Assembly (NCBI GenBank): GCA_002348825.1
Contig: DEBN01000143.1
Span: 1 to 30,411, forward strand
Origin: Gammaproteobacteria bacterium UBA2955
GTDB lineage: Bacteria > Pseudomonadota > Gammaproteobacteria > Pseudomonadales > Azotimanducaceae
Length of the DNA: 30,411 bases
Reading direction: 5' to 3'
Of the stretch, positions 7,451 through 16,091 are shown piece by piece. The notes beneath the pieces were generated by a model. The model saw only the letters and a program-made list of their open reading frames with translations, was not told the origin of the DNA and made no database searches. The position numbers and the translations under genes were made by a program. Within the stretch, counting starts at the first letter, position 1; every line of letters starts with the position of its first letter.

Positions 7451-8638
7451 ATGCCTGATTCAAAACAAGCCGCCGATTTCCGTGACGAGTTGCGTAACTG
7501 GCTAGCACAGAACTGTCCCGAGGGGGTGAGGGACGGTGCTGCGCCCAGCGTCGATACCACGCCTTGGGGCAGTTCCAGTATCGAACTGGATCGCGACAGC
7601 CGCATCTGGCTGGAGCGCATGGCAGCACGAGGTTTTACCGTGCCAACATGGCCGGTGGAATATGGTGGCGCTGGTTTGGACCGAGAACTTTACCCGGTGC
7701 TGATCGAGGAGCTGAAACGCATCAATGCACGCACGCCCCTAACCGGACGCGGTGTAAACTACATTGGCCCGACTATCCTTGAATTGGGCACCGACGCGCA
7801 AAAGGCTCGTTGGCTCCCTGGCATCGCACGTGGTGAGGGCGGCTGGGCCATGGGTTATTCAGAACCCGGCGCCGGTTCAGACTTGGCCAGCCTGTCTTGC
7901 CGAGCTGAACTCAATGGCGACCACTATGTGATCAACGGACGCAAAGTGTGGACGTCTGACGCCATGGACTGCGACTATATTTTTATTCTTGCGCGCACAG
8001 ATCCCGACGCACCCCAGCATCTTGGCATCAGTTTGATTCTCGTTGATATGCATCAGGTCGGCGTACAGGTCAGCCCAATTCGTCTTCTTAGCGGCGCATC
8101 GCCATTCAACGAGACAGTGTTTGAAAATGCGCTCGCGTCGGCCGACGACGTCATCGGCGGCGTTAATAACGGATGGACCGTAGGTAAGCGGTTGCTGCAG
8201 TTTGAACGCTCAACGCATGCGGGAATTAATACCTCGGGATCGCAGGGCGGGCGCACCAGTGACAGTACTCTGCCTATGCAGCTGCAACCTTATCTAAGTG
8301 GTCAGCCCGCTCTGCGCCGAGCACTCGTCGGACACCAAATGGACTTTGCAGCTCAGCGTTTAACTCAACAACGCGTTATCGAGGAAACTGCCGCTAACGC
8401 GCCGGGTTTTGCTTCCTCTGCCGTAAAACTGTCAAACGCCTTGATCACCCAAGCGGGTGACGAACTGCTCATCAATGCGCTGGGCACTCAGGGTGTAGGT
8501 TGGGCCGGCGACTTCACGGCCACTGAGTTGGCCGCAACACGCACGTGGTTAAAACAGAAATCGTTGACCATTGCTGGGGGGACGATGGAGGTGCAAAAAA
8601 ACATCATCGCCAAGCGGGTATTGGGCCTGCCCGACTGA
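7451..8638 (+). CDS. Acyl-CoA dehydrogenase with altered catalytic loop
   Basis: This 395-residue acyl-CoA dehydrogenase would introduce an alpha-beta double bond using FAD. The N-terminal helical domain precedes the signature GYSEPGAGSDLASL at about residues 135-148, and the middle beta domain shows INGRKVWTSDA. The C-terminal helical domain ends in GGTMEVQKNIIAKRVLG. In medium-chain enzymes the base is the Glu of the YEGT motif. Here that place is AGGT, with Gly in the Glu position near residue 376. Related FadE proteins for branched or steroid-like acyl groups often have this variant and place the base elsewhere or in a partner subunit. It follows the lipoprotein by 47 bp and ends convergent with pdxH. 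Confidence 0.92.
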   Translation: MPDSKQAADFRDELRNWLAQNCPEGVRDGAAPSVDTTPWGSSSIELDRDSRIWLERMAARGFTVPTWPVEYGGAGLDRELYPVLIEELKRINARTPLTGRGVNYIGPTILELGTDAQKARWLPGIARGEGGWAMGYSEPGAGSDLASLSCRAELNGDHYVINGRKVWTSDAMDCDYIFILARTDPDAPQHLGISLILVDMHQVGVQVSPIRLLSGASPFNETVFENALASADDVIGGVNNGWTVGKRLLQFERSTHAGINTSGSQGGRTSDSTLPMQLQPYLSGQPALRRALVGHQMDFAAQRLTQQRVIEETAANAPGFASSAVKLSNALITQAGDELLINALGTQGVGWAGDFTATELAATRTWLKQKSLTIAGGTMEVQKNIIAKRVLGLPD

Positions 8639-8653
8639 ACCGCGGGCTGCGTC

Positions 8654-9319
8654 TCAGGGCTGCAGGCGCTCAATCTTCCATTGATTGTCCTGCAGCGACG
8701 CTCGTTGAAACCGCAATCGATCATGCAATCGCCCCTCGCGACCCTGCCAGAATTCATACGCCAAGGGCTGTAAACAAAATCCGCCCCAGGATTGTGGTCG
8801 AGGCAGTGGTTGCTCGCTGTCTTGCGCCAGTGCCGCATAACGCGCTTCAAGGGCAGCCCGCGACTCGATCGGCTGGCTTTGCTGTGAGGCCGCTGCCGCC
8901 CATTGGCTGGCTTGGGGCCGCGAACGAAAATAGGCATCGGCTGCCGACTCTGCAACCTGGCTGACCGGTCCGCGAATGCGCACCTGGCGGTCCAGCTCGC
9001 GCCAGTGGAACAGCAGTTCCGCATGCGGGTTCGCCGCCAAGGCGCGCCCTTTCTCGCTGCCTCGGTCGCTGAACCATACAAAACCGTGTGTATCAAAATC
9101 TTTGAGCAGCACGATGCGCACAGAAGGCTTGCCCTGCTCGTCTGCTGTGGCCAGCGCCATAGCCGTAGCATCGGGTATCGCGTTCGCCAGCGCATGATCT
9201 AACCAGTGCTGGAATTGATCCAAGGGTTGCTCGGCCAGATCCGCTTTGCTCAATTTGGCATAGGCGTATTCTCTGCGGATATCACGGGTTCGGTCCATAA
9301 ACTCGCACGGGTCATTCAC
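8654..9319 (-). CDS. pdxH: Pyridoxamine 5'-phosphate oxidase
   Basis: This 221-residue FMN enzyme oxidises PNP or PMP to pyridoxal 5'-phosphate, the last step of vitamin B6 synthesis and salvage. It matches E. coli PdxH along its length. RREYAYAKLSKADL lies at the N-terminus, RIVLLKDFD and FHWRELDRQVRI are FMN-contacting strands, SRPQASQWAAAASQQS lies in the middle, and FWQGREGRLHDRL near the C-terminus contains the Arg-Leu-His residues that bind the PLP phosphate and ring. GTG 9319 is the longest start and ATG 9298 (MDRTRD) is an equally likely one. It is the last gene of the minus-strand run, about 39 bp after the MFS gene. Confidence 0.95.
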   Translation of the reverse strand: MNDPCEFMDRTRDIRREYAYAKLSKADLAEQPLDQFQHWLDHALANAIPDATAMALATADEQGKPSVRIVLLKDFDTHGFVWFSDRGSEKGRALAANPHAELLFHWRELDRQVRIRGPVSQVAESAADAYFRSRPQASQWAAAASQQSQPIESRAALEARYAALAQDSEQPLPRPQSWGGFCLQPLAYEFWQGREGRLHDRLRFQRASLQDNQWKIERLQP

Positions 9320-9358
9320 ATCTGCCGTAGCCTACCCCTTCAAATCGGCCGAGGCGAG

Positions 9359-10582
9359 TTAATCCACGGTTGCGCTGCGATATGTCCATACCTTGGAAAA
9401 AAAGATGCCATACAGAAACAACAACAGAGACACGAACATAGCCGGAACGAGCGCATTCAAGGCGCCGAAGTTTTCTATGATCCAGCCCAGCATGATGGCA
9501 CCCAAAGGCGCACTACCGACCATGCCTACACTGAAGACAGAAAGCACACGGCCCCTGTATTCCGCTTCGGCGGACTCTTGCACGATGGTCCGTGCCAGCG
9601 TTGTGGTAACGCCCATATTGAGACCCCAGCCAATGGTAGCTACGACAAGCAACCAGAGTGCCGGCTCGATCCACATAAGCAGCAATACTAAGATTCGTGT
9701 GAGCTGCATGATGAGGAATAATTTGCCCGGGAATTTAAGCGGCATGTAACGCAGCAATAGCATATTAGAGAGGGCTGCAGCGGCAAAGAACACCGCCATC
9801 AACCATGCCAACATCCACGCGTCTCCGTCGTATACCCTTTTCACAATAAAGGGGAATGCGGTAACAAACGAACCTGCGTTGAAAATGCTCGAGACAAAAT
9901 TTATCAGCAGCGCATCAAAAATGACCGGACTTCGATACGTTGCACGGAGCCCGTCGGCAATGCCGCGCAATGCTGATACTGTTTGGCTCGGGGCCTGAGT
10001 TACGGGCATAGGCGCTATTCGCAACATCATGATGCCGGCCATCAACAAACTCAGCGCTTGCATAACGAGCACCGGCGTAATGCCTAAATTATCGATCTGC
10101 CCGGCAAGCCCTAAACCCACAACCTGCACCACGTATCCAATGGCAGTAGCAATCGTGACGCCCTGCTGCACTAAATCACCGCTTACACGATTCAGAATAG
10201 CCTGCTGCCCTGGCATGGAGTAGGACTGCACCACGCTCATACCCAAACCCCAAAGGGTTACTGTGGCTACGCCGAGCCACTGCCATTGCTCCATCAACAA
10301 CAGGAACACCGGGAAAATTGGCGCGACCAGATAAATTTGGGCGAGTAAACGCCGTGCATCGGTGCGGTCAGCACTGGCACCACCCATAAGCATAAGCACA
10401 ATGCCGGGCAAACCGATCACCGCCTGAATGACGCCCACCTCATCCGCTGGGCGATTGAGAATTCCAATCAGTATCCAACTCAACAGCAATTGCTGCATAG
10501 CCAACGCCATGCCCGAAAAACCCGTGGAACCCAGATAGGCGTTAAAACCTGGGGCACTCCAAACCGAATTGGTCGCTGTCAA
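9359..10582 (-). CDS. MFS transporter (efflux-type, 12 TM)
   Basis: This 407-residue integral membrane protein has about twelve hydrophobic segments and the MFS loop GGASADRTDARR between TM2 and TM3. The motif is close to canonical GxxxDRxGRR. Its overall shape resembles MFS permeases related to enterobactin exporter EntS and macrolide exporters, but the substrate is unknown. The start codon is TTG at 10582, preceded by GGGAGAAG at a good distance, so the unusual start is credible. It lies between the HAD phosphatase gene (90 bp upstream) and pdxH on the minus strand. Confidence 0.85.
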   Translation of the reverse strand: MTATNSVWSAPGFNAYLGSTGFSGMALAMQQLLLSWILIGILNRPADEVGVIQAVIGLPGIVLMLMGGASADRTDARRLLAQIYLVAPIFPVFLLLMEQWQWLGVATVTLWGLGMSVVQSYSMPGQQAILNRVSGDLVQQGVTIATAIGYVVQVVGLGLAGQIDNLGITPVLVMQALSLLMAGIMMLRIAPMPVTQAPSQTVSALRGIADGLRATYRSPVIFDALLINFVSSIFNAGSFVTAFPFIVKRVYDGDAWMLAWLMAVFFAAAALSNMLLLRYMPLKFPGKLFLIMQLTRILVLLLMWIEPALWLLVVATIGWGLNMGVTTTLARTIVQESAEAEYRGRVLSVFSVGMVGSAPLGAIMLGWIIENFGALNALVPAMFVSLLLFLYGIFFSKVWTYRSATVD

Positions 10583-10672
10583 AACATCTTCTCCCGCCCT
10601 CTGATCTAGGAGAATCTACGCTAACGTAGCCAGTTGCAATGCTTAAAAGTGGCTCGGAATACCCGGCCTAAT

Positions 10673-11329
10673 TCAGTCACCTAACAGCAGTTGCGGCAGT
10701 TCAAACAGATTCCGCAACCTATATTGAGCGGCACTGAAGTCGTGACCGCGGGTAAAATGATAGTCCACCACCGCACAGTCGATCGCGGCGGCGCGAGCTG
10801 AGCGCAGGCCCCGTTCGGAATCTTCGATCACCAATGCCTGTTGCGGGCTTGCGGAAAATCTCTGCAGCGCAGTCATATAGGGCTCTGGGTGGGGCTTTGA
10901 CTGCACGTAGTCCTCGCGCGTAAGCACGAACTGCATGAACTGCAGGACATCCAAGTTTGAATGAATAAGCTCGAAGTCGCGCCGCTTGCAAGTGGTCACG
11001 ATCGCCATTTTATAGTGCGGGGCTAATTCGGCCAGGACCTCGAAAACGCCGTCGATGCGCAAATCCTCATTGCGCAGGTGCGCCCGATAGTACTCATCGC
11101 GAAGCACTTGCGCGGTCTCAATTCGGCGCGGATCGATACCGGCATGCAACGCCAGTTCCCAGCTCGAGCGCCCATGAATCATGATCTGCTGATAGGCCTC
11201 CATGGACAGAGCCACGCCTAACTCAGCCAACGCCCGCTGGGTCGCAGAAAAATACCAGTGCTCGGTATCCACTAGGACGCCATCGTTATCCCAAAGAAGA
11301 AACTGCCGATGAGCAGGATTTATCGACAC
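10673..11329 (-). CDS. HAD-superfamily phosphatase (phosphoglycolate phosphatase/beta-PGM-like)
   Basis: This 218-residue haloacid dehalogenase-type hydrolase has all four motifs: DNDGVLVDTE with nucleophile Asp14 and acid/base Asp16, VTTCKR with the motif II Thr, the Lys in QSKPHPEPY, and IEDSERGLRSARAA with the Asp pair for Mg2+. The helical C1 cap after motif I places it in the group with phosphoglycolate phosphatase and beta-phosphoglucomutase. The substrate is not predictable. The start is GTG 11329 without a clear ribosome site, so it may be translationally coupled. It lies 67 bp after the kinase-like gene and 90 bp before the MFS gene on the same strand. Confidence 0.87.
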   Translation of the reverse strand: MSINPAHRQFLLWDNDGVLVDTEHWYFSATQRALAELGVALSMEAYQQIMIHGRSSWELALHAGIDPRRIETAQVLRDEYYRAHLRNEDLRIDGVFEVLAELAPHYKMAIVTTCKRRDFELIHSNLDVLQFMQFVLTREDYVQSKPHPEPYMTALQRFSASPQQALVIEDSERGLRSARAAAIDCAVVDYHFTRGHDFSAAQYRLRNLFELPQLLLGD

Positions 11330-11396
11330 GGAGCCAGCGCTTGCATTCGCCGCCGTCGCAGCAAAGGTCTCTTACTGGCTGCGGTCTTGCTCAACA

Positions 11397-12437
11397 TCAC
11401 AACCCCAAATGCCGACACAATCGATCGACATCAAAGCCTTGTTGCAACCGCGGGAAATATTCGGTGAAGGCCTCGCGCCCCAGTTTGCTGGCGTAAATAT
11501 CCTGAAAGAAGTAGTGCCCGTACTTTATGACGTAATTCAGAATAAAAAATCGATAGGCCTCGGGCAAAAACTGCAGCTCCTCGCGCGTCAATGGGTACAC
11601 CTCATGATATGCGCCGAGAAAACGCAGAAAGCCGTCCTCTAACAGAGTATCCAACTGGTAACTGAACTCGGTGCGGTCGCCTGCCCGGGAACAAACGCGA
11701 CTAAAAAAATAAAAGTCGAACACCCGAGAGCTCATGCGAAACCAGTCATAGTCCCAACGCGAAAAGAACCTTAAATCCTGACTCACCGAAAAGTTGCCGA
11801 TGTTCCAATCGACAAAAACAGGGATCGGCTGCCAGGCATGAGCCCCCAGCGCATCAGTATTCTTCTCGAACAAGTCCATTTGTTCGCGAAGAACATCAAT
11901 GTTGCCCCAATTGTAGAACTGTCCTTCGGGCTGATCTAACCAGTGATCCAAGTCCCGCATATCGCGACGCAAAGTTTTTGTCCAATCCGGCAATATATTG
12001 ACGAGACTTGTGCACGCCCTATGAAACAGTGCCAGTTCGCGACCCAACGCTTCGATATGGCTGGATTGCAGTTGTTTAGGCAGTTGGGTGTCGATACCGA
12101 TAGGATTATAAAAAACCACCCATACGTCGAGTAAATCATCCCGATGACGATAGACGTAAAGCCGGTTCTTTTTTACTAGCGACCGAGACAAAAACTGATC
12201 AAAGGGCGCAGGTAGATTGTTCGCAAGCGCATTAATGAGGGTGTGATCCTCGACAAACGATTCAAACCGACCGAAATATGACACCTTGCCAATGACCAAA
12301 TCGCCATTTTCCAGCCGCACGCGAAACACATGATTGGTAGACACCAAGACGCTGATGTCATCGACACTTTGGACGGCTCGAGAATCGTCGTAGTGCGCCC
12401 AAGCGCGCGCAACAATGTCCAAAAAATTGATCTGCAT
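11397..12437 (-). CDS. APH-fold kinase-like protein
   Basis: This 346-residue protein has signs of the aminoglycoside phosphotransferase/choline kinase fold. The catalytic loop FVDWNIGNF gives Asp210 as probable base and Asn215, the same D-x4-N spacing as APH enzymes. RWDYDW supplies Asp229 and Asp231 for Mg2+. The N-terminal lobe has LENGDLVIGKVSYFG with a Lys that could hold ATP. The usual His of the HGD motif is replaced by a hydrophobic residue. It is rich in Phe and Tyr. I chose ATG 12437; an upstream TTG at 12476 extends the frame 13 codons but is less likely. The substrate is unknown. The adjacent HAD phosphatase suggests a phosphorylated small molecule. Confidence 0.72.
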   Translation of the reverse strand: MQINFLDIVARAWAHYDDSRAVQSVDDISVLVSTNHVFRVRLENGDLVIGKVSYFGRFESFVEDHTLINALANNLPAPFDQFLSRSLVKKNRLYVYRHRDDLLDVWVVFYNPIGIDTQLPKQLQSSHIEALGRELALFHRACTSLVNILPDWTKTLRRDMRDLDHWLDQPEGQFYNWGNIDVLREQMDLFEKNTDALGAHAWQPIPVFVDWNIGNFSVSQDLRFFSRWDYDWFRMSSRVFDFYFFSRVCSRAGDRTEFSYQLDTLLEDGFLRFLGAYHEVYPLTREELQFLPEAYRFFILNYVIKYGHYFFQDIYASKLGREAFTEYFPRLQQGFDVDRLCRHLGL

Positions 12438-12561
12438 AGCCGCTACAACAGAATATCTCAGTGCTCTGTGTAACAAATCTGCGTTGGCGTGTGCAAACGA
12501 TTTATGCGGCCAAACTAATCGTCCGACCGCGGCTCATTGGCGAGCGCTGCCCAGGCTTAGG
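12438..12561 (-). other. Gap between FKBP and kinase-like genes
   Basis: These 124 bp separate the two minus-strand genes. I found only weak promoter-like strings (TTGCAC with a 17-bp spacer to TTACAC) and no terminator hairpin with a T-run after the FKBP gene. Readthrough from the FKBP promoter into the kinase-HAD-MFS-pdxH genes is therefore possible. Confidence 0.3.
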
Positions 12562-13251
12562 TCAGTCGACGATATCCAACAATTCAACCTCGAACACTAA
12601 CGTCGCCTGCGGAGGAATTACACCACCGGTACCCCGCTCGCCATAAGCCAGTTCGGGTGGAATCACCAGACGCCATTTTGAACCAACCGCCATCAATTGC
12701 AGGGCTTCAGTCCATCCGGCAATGACTCGGTTCACTGGCAACTCGGCCGGTACACCGCGGTCAACAGAGCTGTCGAATACCGTACCGTCGATTAATGTTC
12801 CATGGTAATGAGTCGACACCGTATCTGTCGGGCCTGGCTTAGCGCCGGTGCCTGTTTTAATCACTTCATATTGTAGCCCCGACTCCAACGTCGTCACTCC
12901 GGGCCGAGCGGCATTTTCAGCCATATATCGATTGCCCAAAGCGCTTTTATCGGCATTGATCGCTTCGCTCAACGCTGCCAGTACAGTTTCTTCTCGGTCC
13001 GCAGAGACCACGGAGTCTTTACCCGCAATAGCGTCTGCAACACCCAATGCATAGGCATCCAAATTGACCACGTCACCGGTCTGCTCGAGCATCATGCGCA
13101 TTTGTTGATAACCGATCAGGTAGCTGGCGCTGTCTATATCAGAATCTTGGTCGAGGGCTTGGTCTGACGCAGCGCTATCTGTAGGTTGACACCCAAAAAT
13201 TGACAACGCCAAACACAGTGGCAAAACAGCGAGGAGAAGGTTCTTTTTCAT
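12562..13251 (-). CDS. FKBP-type peptidyl-prolyl isomerase lipoprotein (Mip/FklB-like)
   Basis: This 229-residue protein has a signal peptide ending in LSIFGCQP, a lipobox, so it should be lipidated and periplasm-facing. Residues about 35-110 are an alpha-helical N-terminal dimerisation region, as in Mip and FkpA. The C-terminal FKBP domain starts at GLQYEVIKTGTG and includes STHYHGTLIDGTVFDSS, VIAGWTEALQLM, PPELAYGERG and IPPQATLVFEVELLDI. It is expected to catalyse cis-trans prolyl isomerisation during folding of exported proteins. ATG 13251 is chosen because AAGGACAG precedes it. The periplasmic protease gene prc is divergent on the other side of the intergenic region, which fits envelope protein quality control. 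Confidence 0.93.
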   Translation of the reverse strand: MKKNLLLAVLPLCLALSIFGCQPTDSAASDQALDQDSDIDSASYLIGYQQMRMMLEQTGDVVNLDAYALGVADAIAGKDSVVSADREETVLAALSEAINADKSALGNRYMAENAARPGVTTLESGLQYEVIKTGTGAKPGPTDTVSTHYHGTLIDGTVFDSSVDRGVPAELPVNRVIAGWTEALQLMAVGSKWRLVIPPELAYGERGTGGVIPPQATLVFEVELLDIVD

Positions 13252-13344
13252 TAACTGTCCTTTTTTATGATACATAGCGTTAAAAACCGATAAATCAGCG
13301 GCTAATTCACTGTTTTGTCAAAGAGCAGCTCATAAATAAGGGCT

Positions 13345-13372
13345 TTGACATTTGGTGACGTCGAGTTATCTT
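13345..13372 (+). promoter_or_regulatory. Candidate sigma70 promoter upstream of prc
   Basis: A consensus TTGACA (13345-13350), 16-bp spacer and TATCTT (13367-13372) point toward prc. The predicted transcription start is near 13380, about 265 nt before the prc start codon. The minus-strand TTGACA at 13316-13321 lies back to back with it. Confidence 0.5.
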
Positions 13373-13570
13373 TACACCAGAAGTACACACTGCAAACATC
13401 CAACAGTTTGTTTGCGCTTTCTCAACGTGATACTTGAGTTGCACATCGATTATACCAGAGATGCATACGCATTATTCACTGCCTTGAGTGAGACGAAGCA
13501 TTATCCAAGGTTCTGCATTCCTGACTCTGCAATACAAGTAGGCGACAACTAGGATTTCTGCTAAACCGAT

Positions 13571-13611
13571 CCAGCGGCCAGCGGCCCTGCGGTCAACAAG
13601 AAAGCCGCTGG
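13571..13611 (+). repeat. Tandem CCAGCGG repeat with matching inverted repeat before prc
   Basis: Two tandem copies of CCAGCGG (followed by C) run from 13571 to 13585, and the complement GCCGCTGG is at 13604-13611. Either left copy could pair with the right arm in RNA, giving two mutually exclusive 8-bp hairpins 34 nt before the prc ATG. No T-run follows, so this is not a standard terminator. It could be a leader structure. Confidence 0.45.
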
Positions 13612-13644
13612 TTGTCAGCAACACCCTATAGGTAGAATCAACCC

Positions 13645-15984
13645 ATGACCTCTAATACTTACCGCTTCACGTCATTGCACTACTTTATTTGCGTCGTTGC
13701 TTTCTTATTGATGGTGGCCTCTGCGCCTGCGTTGCTGGCGGTAGACGAAACACAACAATCAGCCGGCGTTAATGACTCGCCAGTCATCTCCTCCAGCGAC
13801 CTTTGGACACCAGTGCAACCCCTGGCCGAACACCCGCGCACCAGCGTAAACGTGGTCGAACAATTGCGGCGCAACCACTACATACGCAAACCGATAGACG
13901 ATGCGCTTTCCAGCGCCATGTTCGACAAGTATTTGAGCATGTTGGATGGTAACAGGTCATATTTCCTCGAAAGTGATATTAAAAGCTTTGAGCAGTTTCG
14001 GTATATGTTGGACGACGCGTTAAAAGGCAGCGACCTAGATCCTGCGTTTTATATTTTTAATCGCTACCAACAGCGCCTGCTGGAGCGTCTGAATTATTCT
14101 CTGCTATTGCTTGAACAAGGCATCGATAGGTTCGACTTCGGTGTCGAGGAATCGCTGCTGATTGACCGGGAAGCCGCACAGTGGCCTATCGACTCTCAGC
14201 ATCAAGACGATCTATGGCGACGACGCGTAAAGGCACAGATTCTCTCGCTGCGCCTGAACGACAAAGAACCATCGGAGATTTCCGAGATTTTAACAAAGCG
14301 CCTACGCAACCAAATTAAGATGGCCAACCGCAACAAAAGCGAGGACGCTTTCCAGCTCTACATGAACGCCTTTGCGAGCACCTTTGATCCGCACACGCAG
14401 TACTTTTCACCCCGCACTTCTGAAAACTTCAACATCAACATGTCACTGTCATTAGAAGGCATTGGCGCTGTGCTAAGGAGTGAAGACGATGCGACGTCTA
14501 TCGTGCGTCTGGTGCCGGCCGGCCCGGCGGCAAAGTCGAAAGCGATCAAACCAACGGACAAAATCACCGCCGTGGGACAGGGCATCGACGGCCCGATGAT
14601 CGATATTGTGGGCTGGCGTCTGGATGATGTCGTGGAACTCATTCGCGGCCCTCGCGGCTCCACTGTGCAGCTGGATGTGATCAGCGCAAACAGCGAGGAT
14701 AAAACCAGTCGACGTGTGACCATTGTGCGCAACACAATCAAACTCGAAGAACAGGCTGCCCAGGCTAAAATAATTGAGGTTAGCCAGCCGCAAAATCTCG
14801 GCCTGACACCGGTGAGCCAAACCAGTGACGGCGCGCCAATGCGCATTGGTGTCATCGAGATCCCGACCTTCTACATCGATTTCAAAGCGCAACAGCAAGG
14901 TATAAAAGACTTCCGCAGCACCACACGCGACGTACGAAGACTGATCAACCAGTTACGCGAAGCAAACGTCGAGGGTTTAATTATCGATCTGCGCAGTAAC
15001 GGCGGTGGCTCGTTGCAGGAAGCGGACTCTATGACCGGCTTATTCGTCGGCGCAGGCCCAACCGTGCAAGTTAAGGCCGCACGTCGCCGAGCAAACGTTT
15101 ATCGCAACAGTGTCGACCAGGTCGCCTGGAACGGCCCTCTCGCCGTTATGGTAAACCGGCTCTCCGCCTCTGCTTCCGAAATCTTCGCAGGCGCTATCCA
15201 GGATTATGAGCGTGGCGTAATCATTGGCAGCCAGACCTTCGGCAAGGGCACGGTACAAACACTGATTCCGTTGAACCGGGGTCAACTGAAACTCACCGCC
15301 GCCAAATTTTATCGAATTTCCGGAGAGAGCACTCAGCACCAAGGGGTGACGCCCGATGTCGCGTTCCCAACTCTGGTCGACTCCAAACAAATCGGTGAAA
15401 GCACGCTCGACGATGCCATGCCCTGGGATATGATTAAACCCGCGGTCTATAAGCCCATCGACCGTCTGTCTCCAAGTATCGTTACATTGCGACAGCGCCA
15501 CGAGCAGCGGGCCGCAAACGACCCTCACTTTGCCTACTACCTCGCCTTACGGGCGCGCAGCGAAGAGAATTCGCGCAAGCTATATCTATCGCTTAATGAA
15601 GCAACACGCCGCGCGGAGAAATCCGCCGACGACGCTTGGCGTCTGGCGTTGGAAAACCAACTCAGAATCGCCACGAACAAAGCGCCGGCAAGCGACCTGG
15701 ATGAGTTGGAGGCATTGGTTGAGGCCGAGACCGAAACGGCAGAGGACGATGCGACAACAGACAATGCCCTGGTCGACGACAATGAAGACGCAGTAGCCGC
15801 GTCAGCAACCACTGCAACGCCCATTCCTGAGCTGGTGGACAACGACCCGCTACTGCAGGAAGCTGGCAACATTGTGGCAGACCTCGTACAAATGGGACTG
15901 AGTGAACGCACTGGCCCAGAGTTCGCCAGCGGTAAAACGCCGGCTCTATCCGACAGCGTAGCCACCGCACCAAGTGAGAGCTAG
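13645..15984 (+). CDS. prc: Tail-specific (carboxy-terminal processing) protease Prc/Tsp
   Basis: This 779-residue periplasmic S41 serine protease has an N-terminal signal peptide to about ALLA, a helical N-domain, a PDZ domain (about 265-360) and the S41 core. Ser509 in SASASE and Lys534 in TFGKGTVQ, 25 residues apart as in E. coli Tsp, form the Ser-Lys dyad. DLRSNGGGSLQEA lines the site. E. coli Prc has 682 residues. The extra length is mainly a C-terminal tail from about residue 685 rich in Glu, Asp, Ala and Thr. The family trims proteins with exposed nonpolar C-termini, including lipoprotein and peptidoglycan-synthesis factors. The ribosome site is weak (AGGT 12 nt before ATG). Confidence 0.95.
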   Translation: MTSNTYRFTSLHYFICVVAFLLMVASAPALLAVDETQQSAGVNDSPVISSSDLWTPVQPLAEHPRTSVNVVEQLRRNHYIRKPIDDALSSAMFDKYLSMLDGNRSYFLESDIKSFEQFRYMLDDALKGSDLDPAFYIFNRYQQRLLERLNYSLLLLEQGIDRFDFGVEESLLIDREAAQWPIDSQHQDDLWRRRVKAQILSLRLNDKEPSEISEILTKRLRNQIKMANRNKSEDAFQLYMNAFASTFDPHTQYFSPRTSENFNINMSLSLEGIGAVLRSEDDATSIVRLVPAGPAAKSKAIKPTDKITAVGQGIDGPMIDIVGWRLDDVVELIRGPRGSTVQLDVISANSEDKTSRRVTIVRNTIKLEEQAAQAKIIEVSQPQNLGLTPVSQTSDGAPMRIGVIEIPTFYIDFKAQQQGIKDFRSTTRDVRRLINQLREANVEGLIIDLRSNGGGSLQEADSMTGLFVGAGPTVQVKAARRRANVYRNSVDQVAWNGPLAVMVNRLSASASEIFAGAIQDYERGVIIGSQTFGKGTVQTLIPLNRGQLKLTAAKFYRISGESTQHQGVTPDVAFPTLVDSKQIGESTLDDAMPWDMIKPAVYKPIDRLSPSIVTLRQRHEQRAANDPHFAYYLALRARSEENSRKLYLSLNEATRRAEKSADDAWRLALENQLRIATNKAPASDLDELEALVEAETETAEDDATTDNALVDDNEDAVAASATTATPIPELVDNDPLLQEAGNIVADLVQMGLSERTGPEFASGKTPALSDSVATAPSES

Positions 15985-16091
15985 CGAGCGAATCTGTCTT
16001 CTCTCGCAAAGTTGCCAACGGCGCATGTCGCCGCTCCTATTGCGCGCCCTTTATCGGTGCGCTGGCTTTGCGGCGCGCGCCCAGTTCTCGC
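15985..16091. other. Convergent intergenic region between prc and thrS
   Basis: A CGGCG-CATGT-CGCCG hairpin (16019-16033) follows the prc stop, without a T-run. Further right is GC-rich sequence with GCGCGC repeats. No clear intrinsic terminator is visible for either convergent gene. Confidence 0.35.

Larger units (their letters stand above)
13252..13644. other. 393-bp divergent intergenic region between FKBP and prc genes
   Basis: No convincing protein gene lies here. A 66-codon frame (13352-13552) lacks a ribosome site and has an unusual composition. The region holds a plus-strand promoter at 13345, a minus-strand TTGACA (13321-13316) with only a poor -10, and an inverted-repeat block at 13571-13611. 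If the promoter drives prc, its leader is over 260 nt long. This leaves room for leader regulation or a small RNA. Confidence 0.5.

Noticed and set aside
8488..9195. Open frame of 235 codons on the minus strand across the dehydrogenase end and pdxH
   Set aside because: It overlaps two well-supported genes in another frame and is rich in Arg, Ser and Cys without a motif.
13352..13552. Small 66-codon frame upstream of prc
   Set aside because: It has no ribosome site or recognisable motif, and its start overlaps the candidate promoter. It is more likely leader or non-coding sequence.
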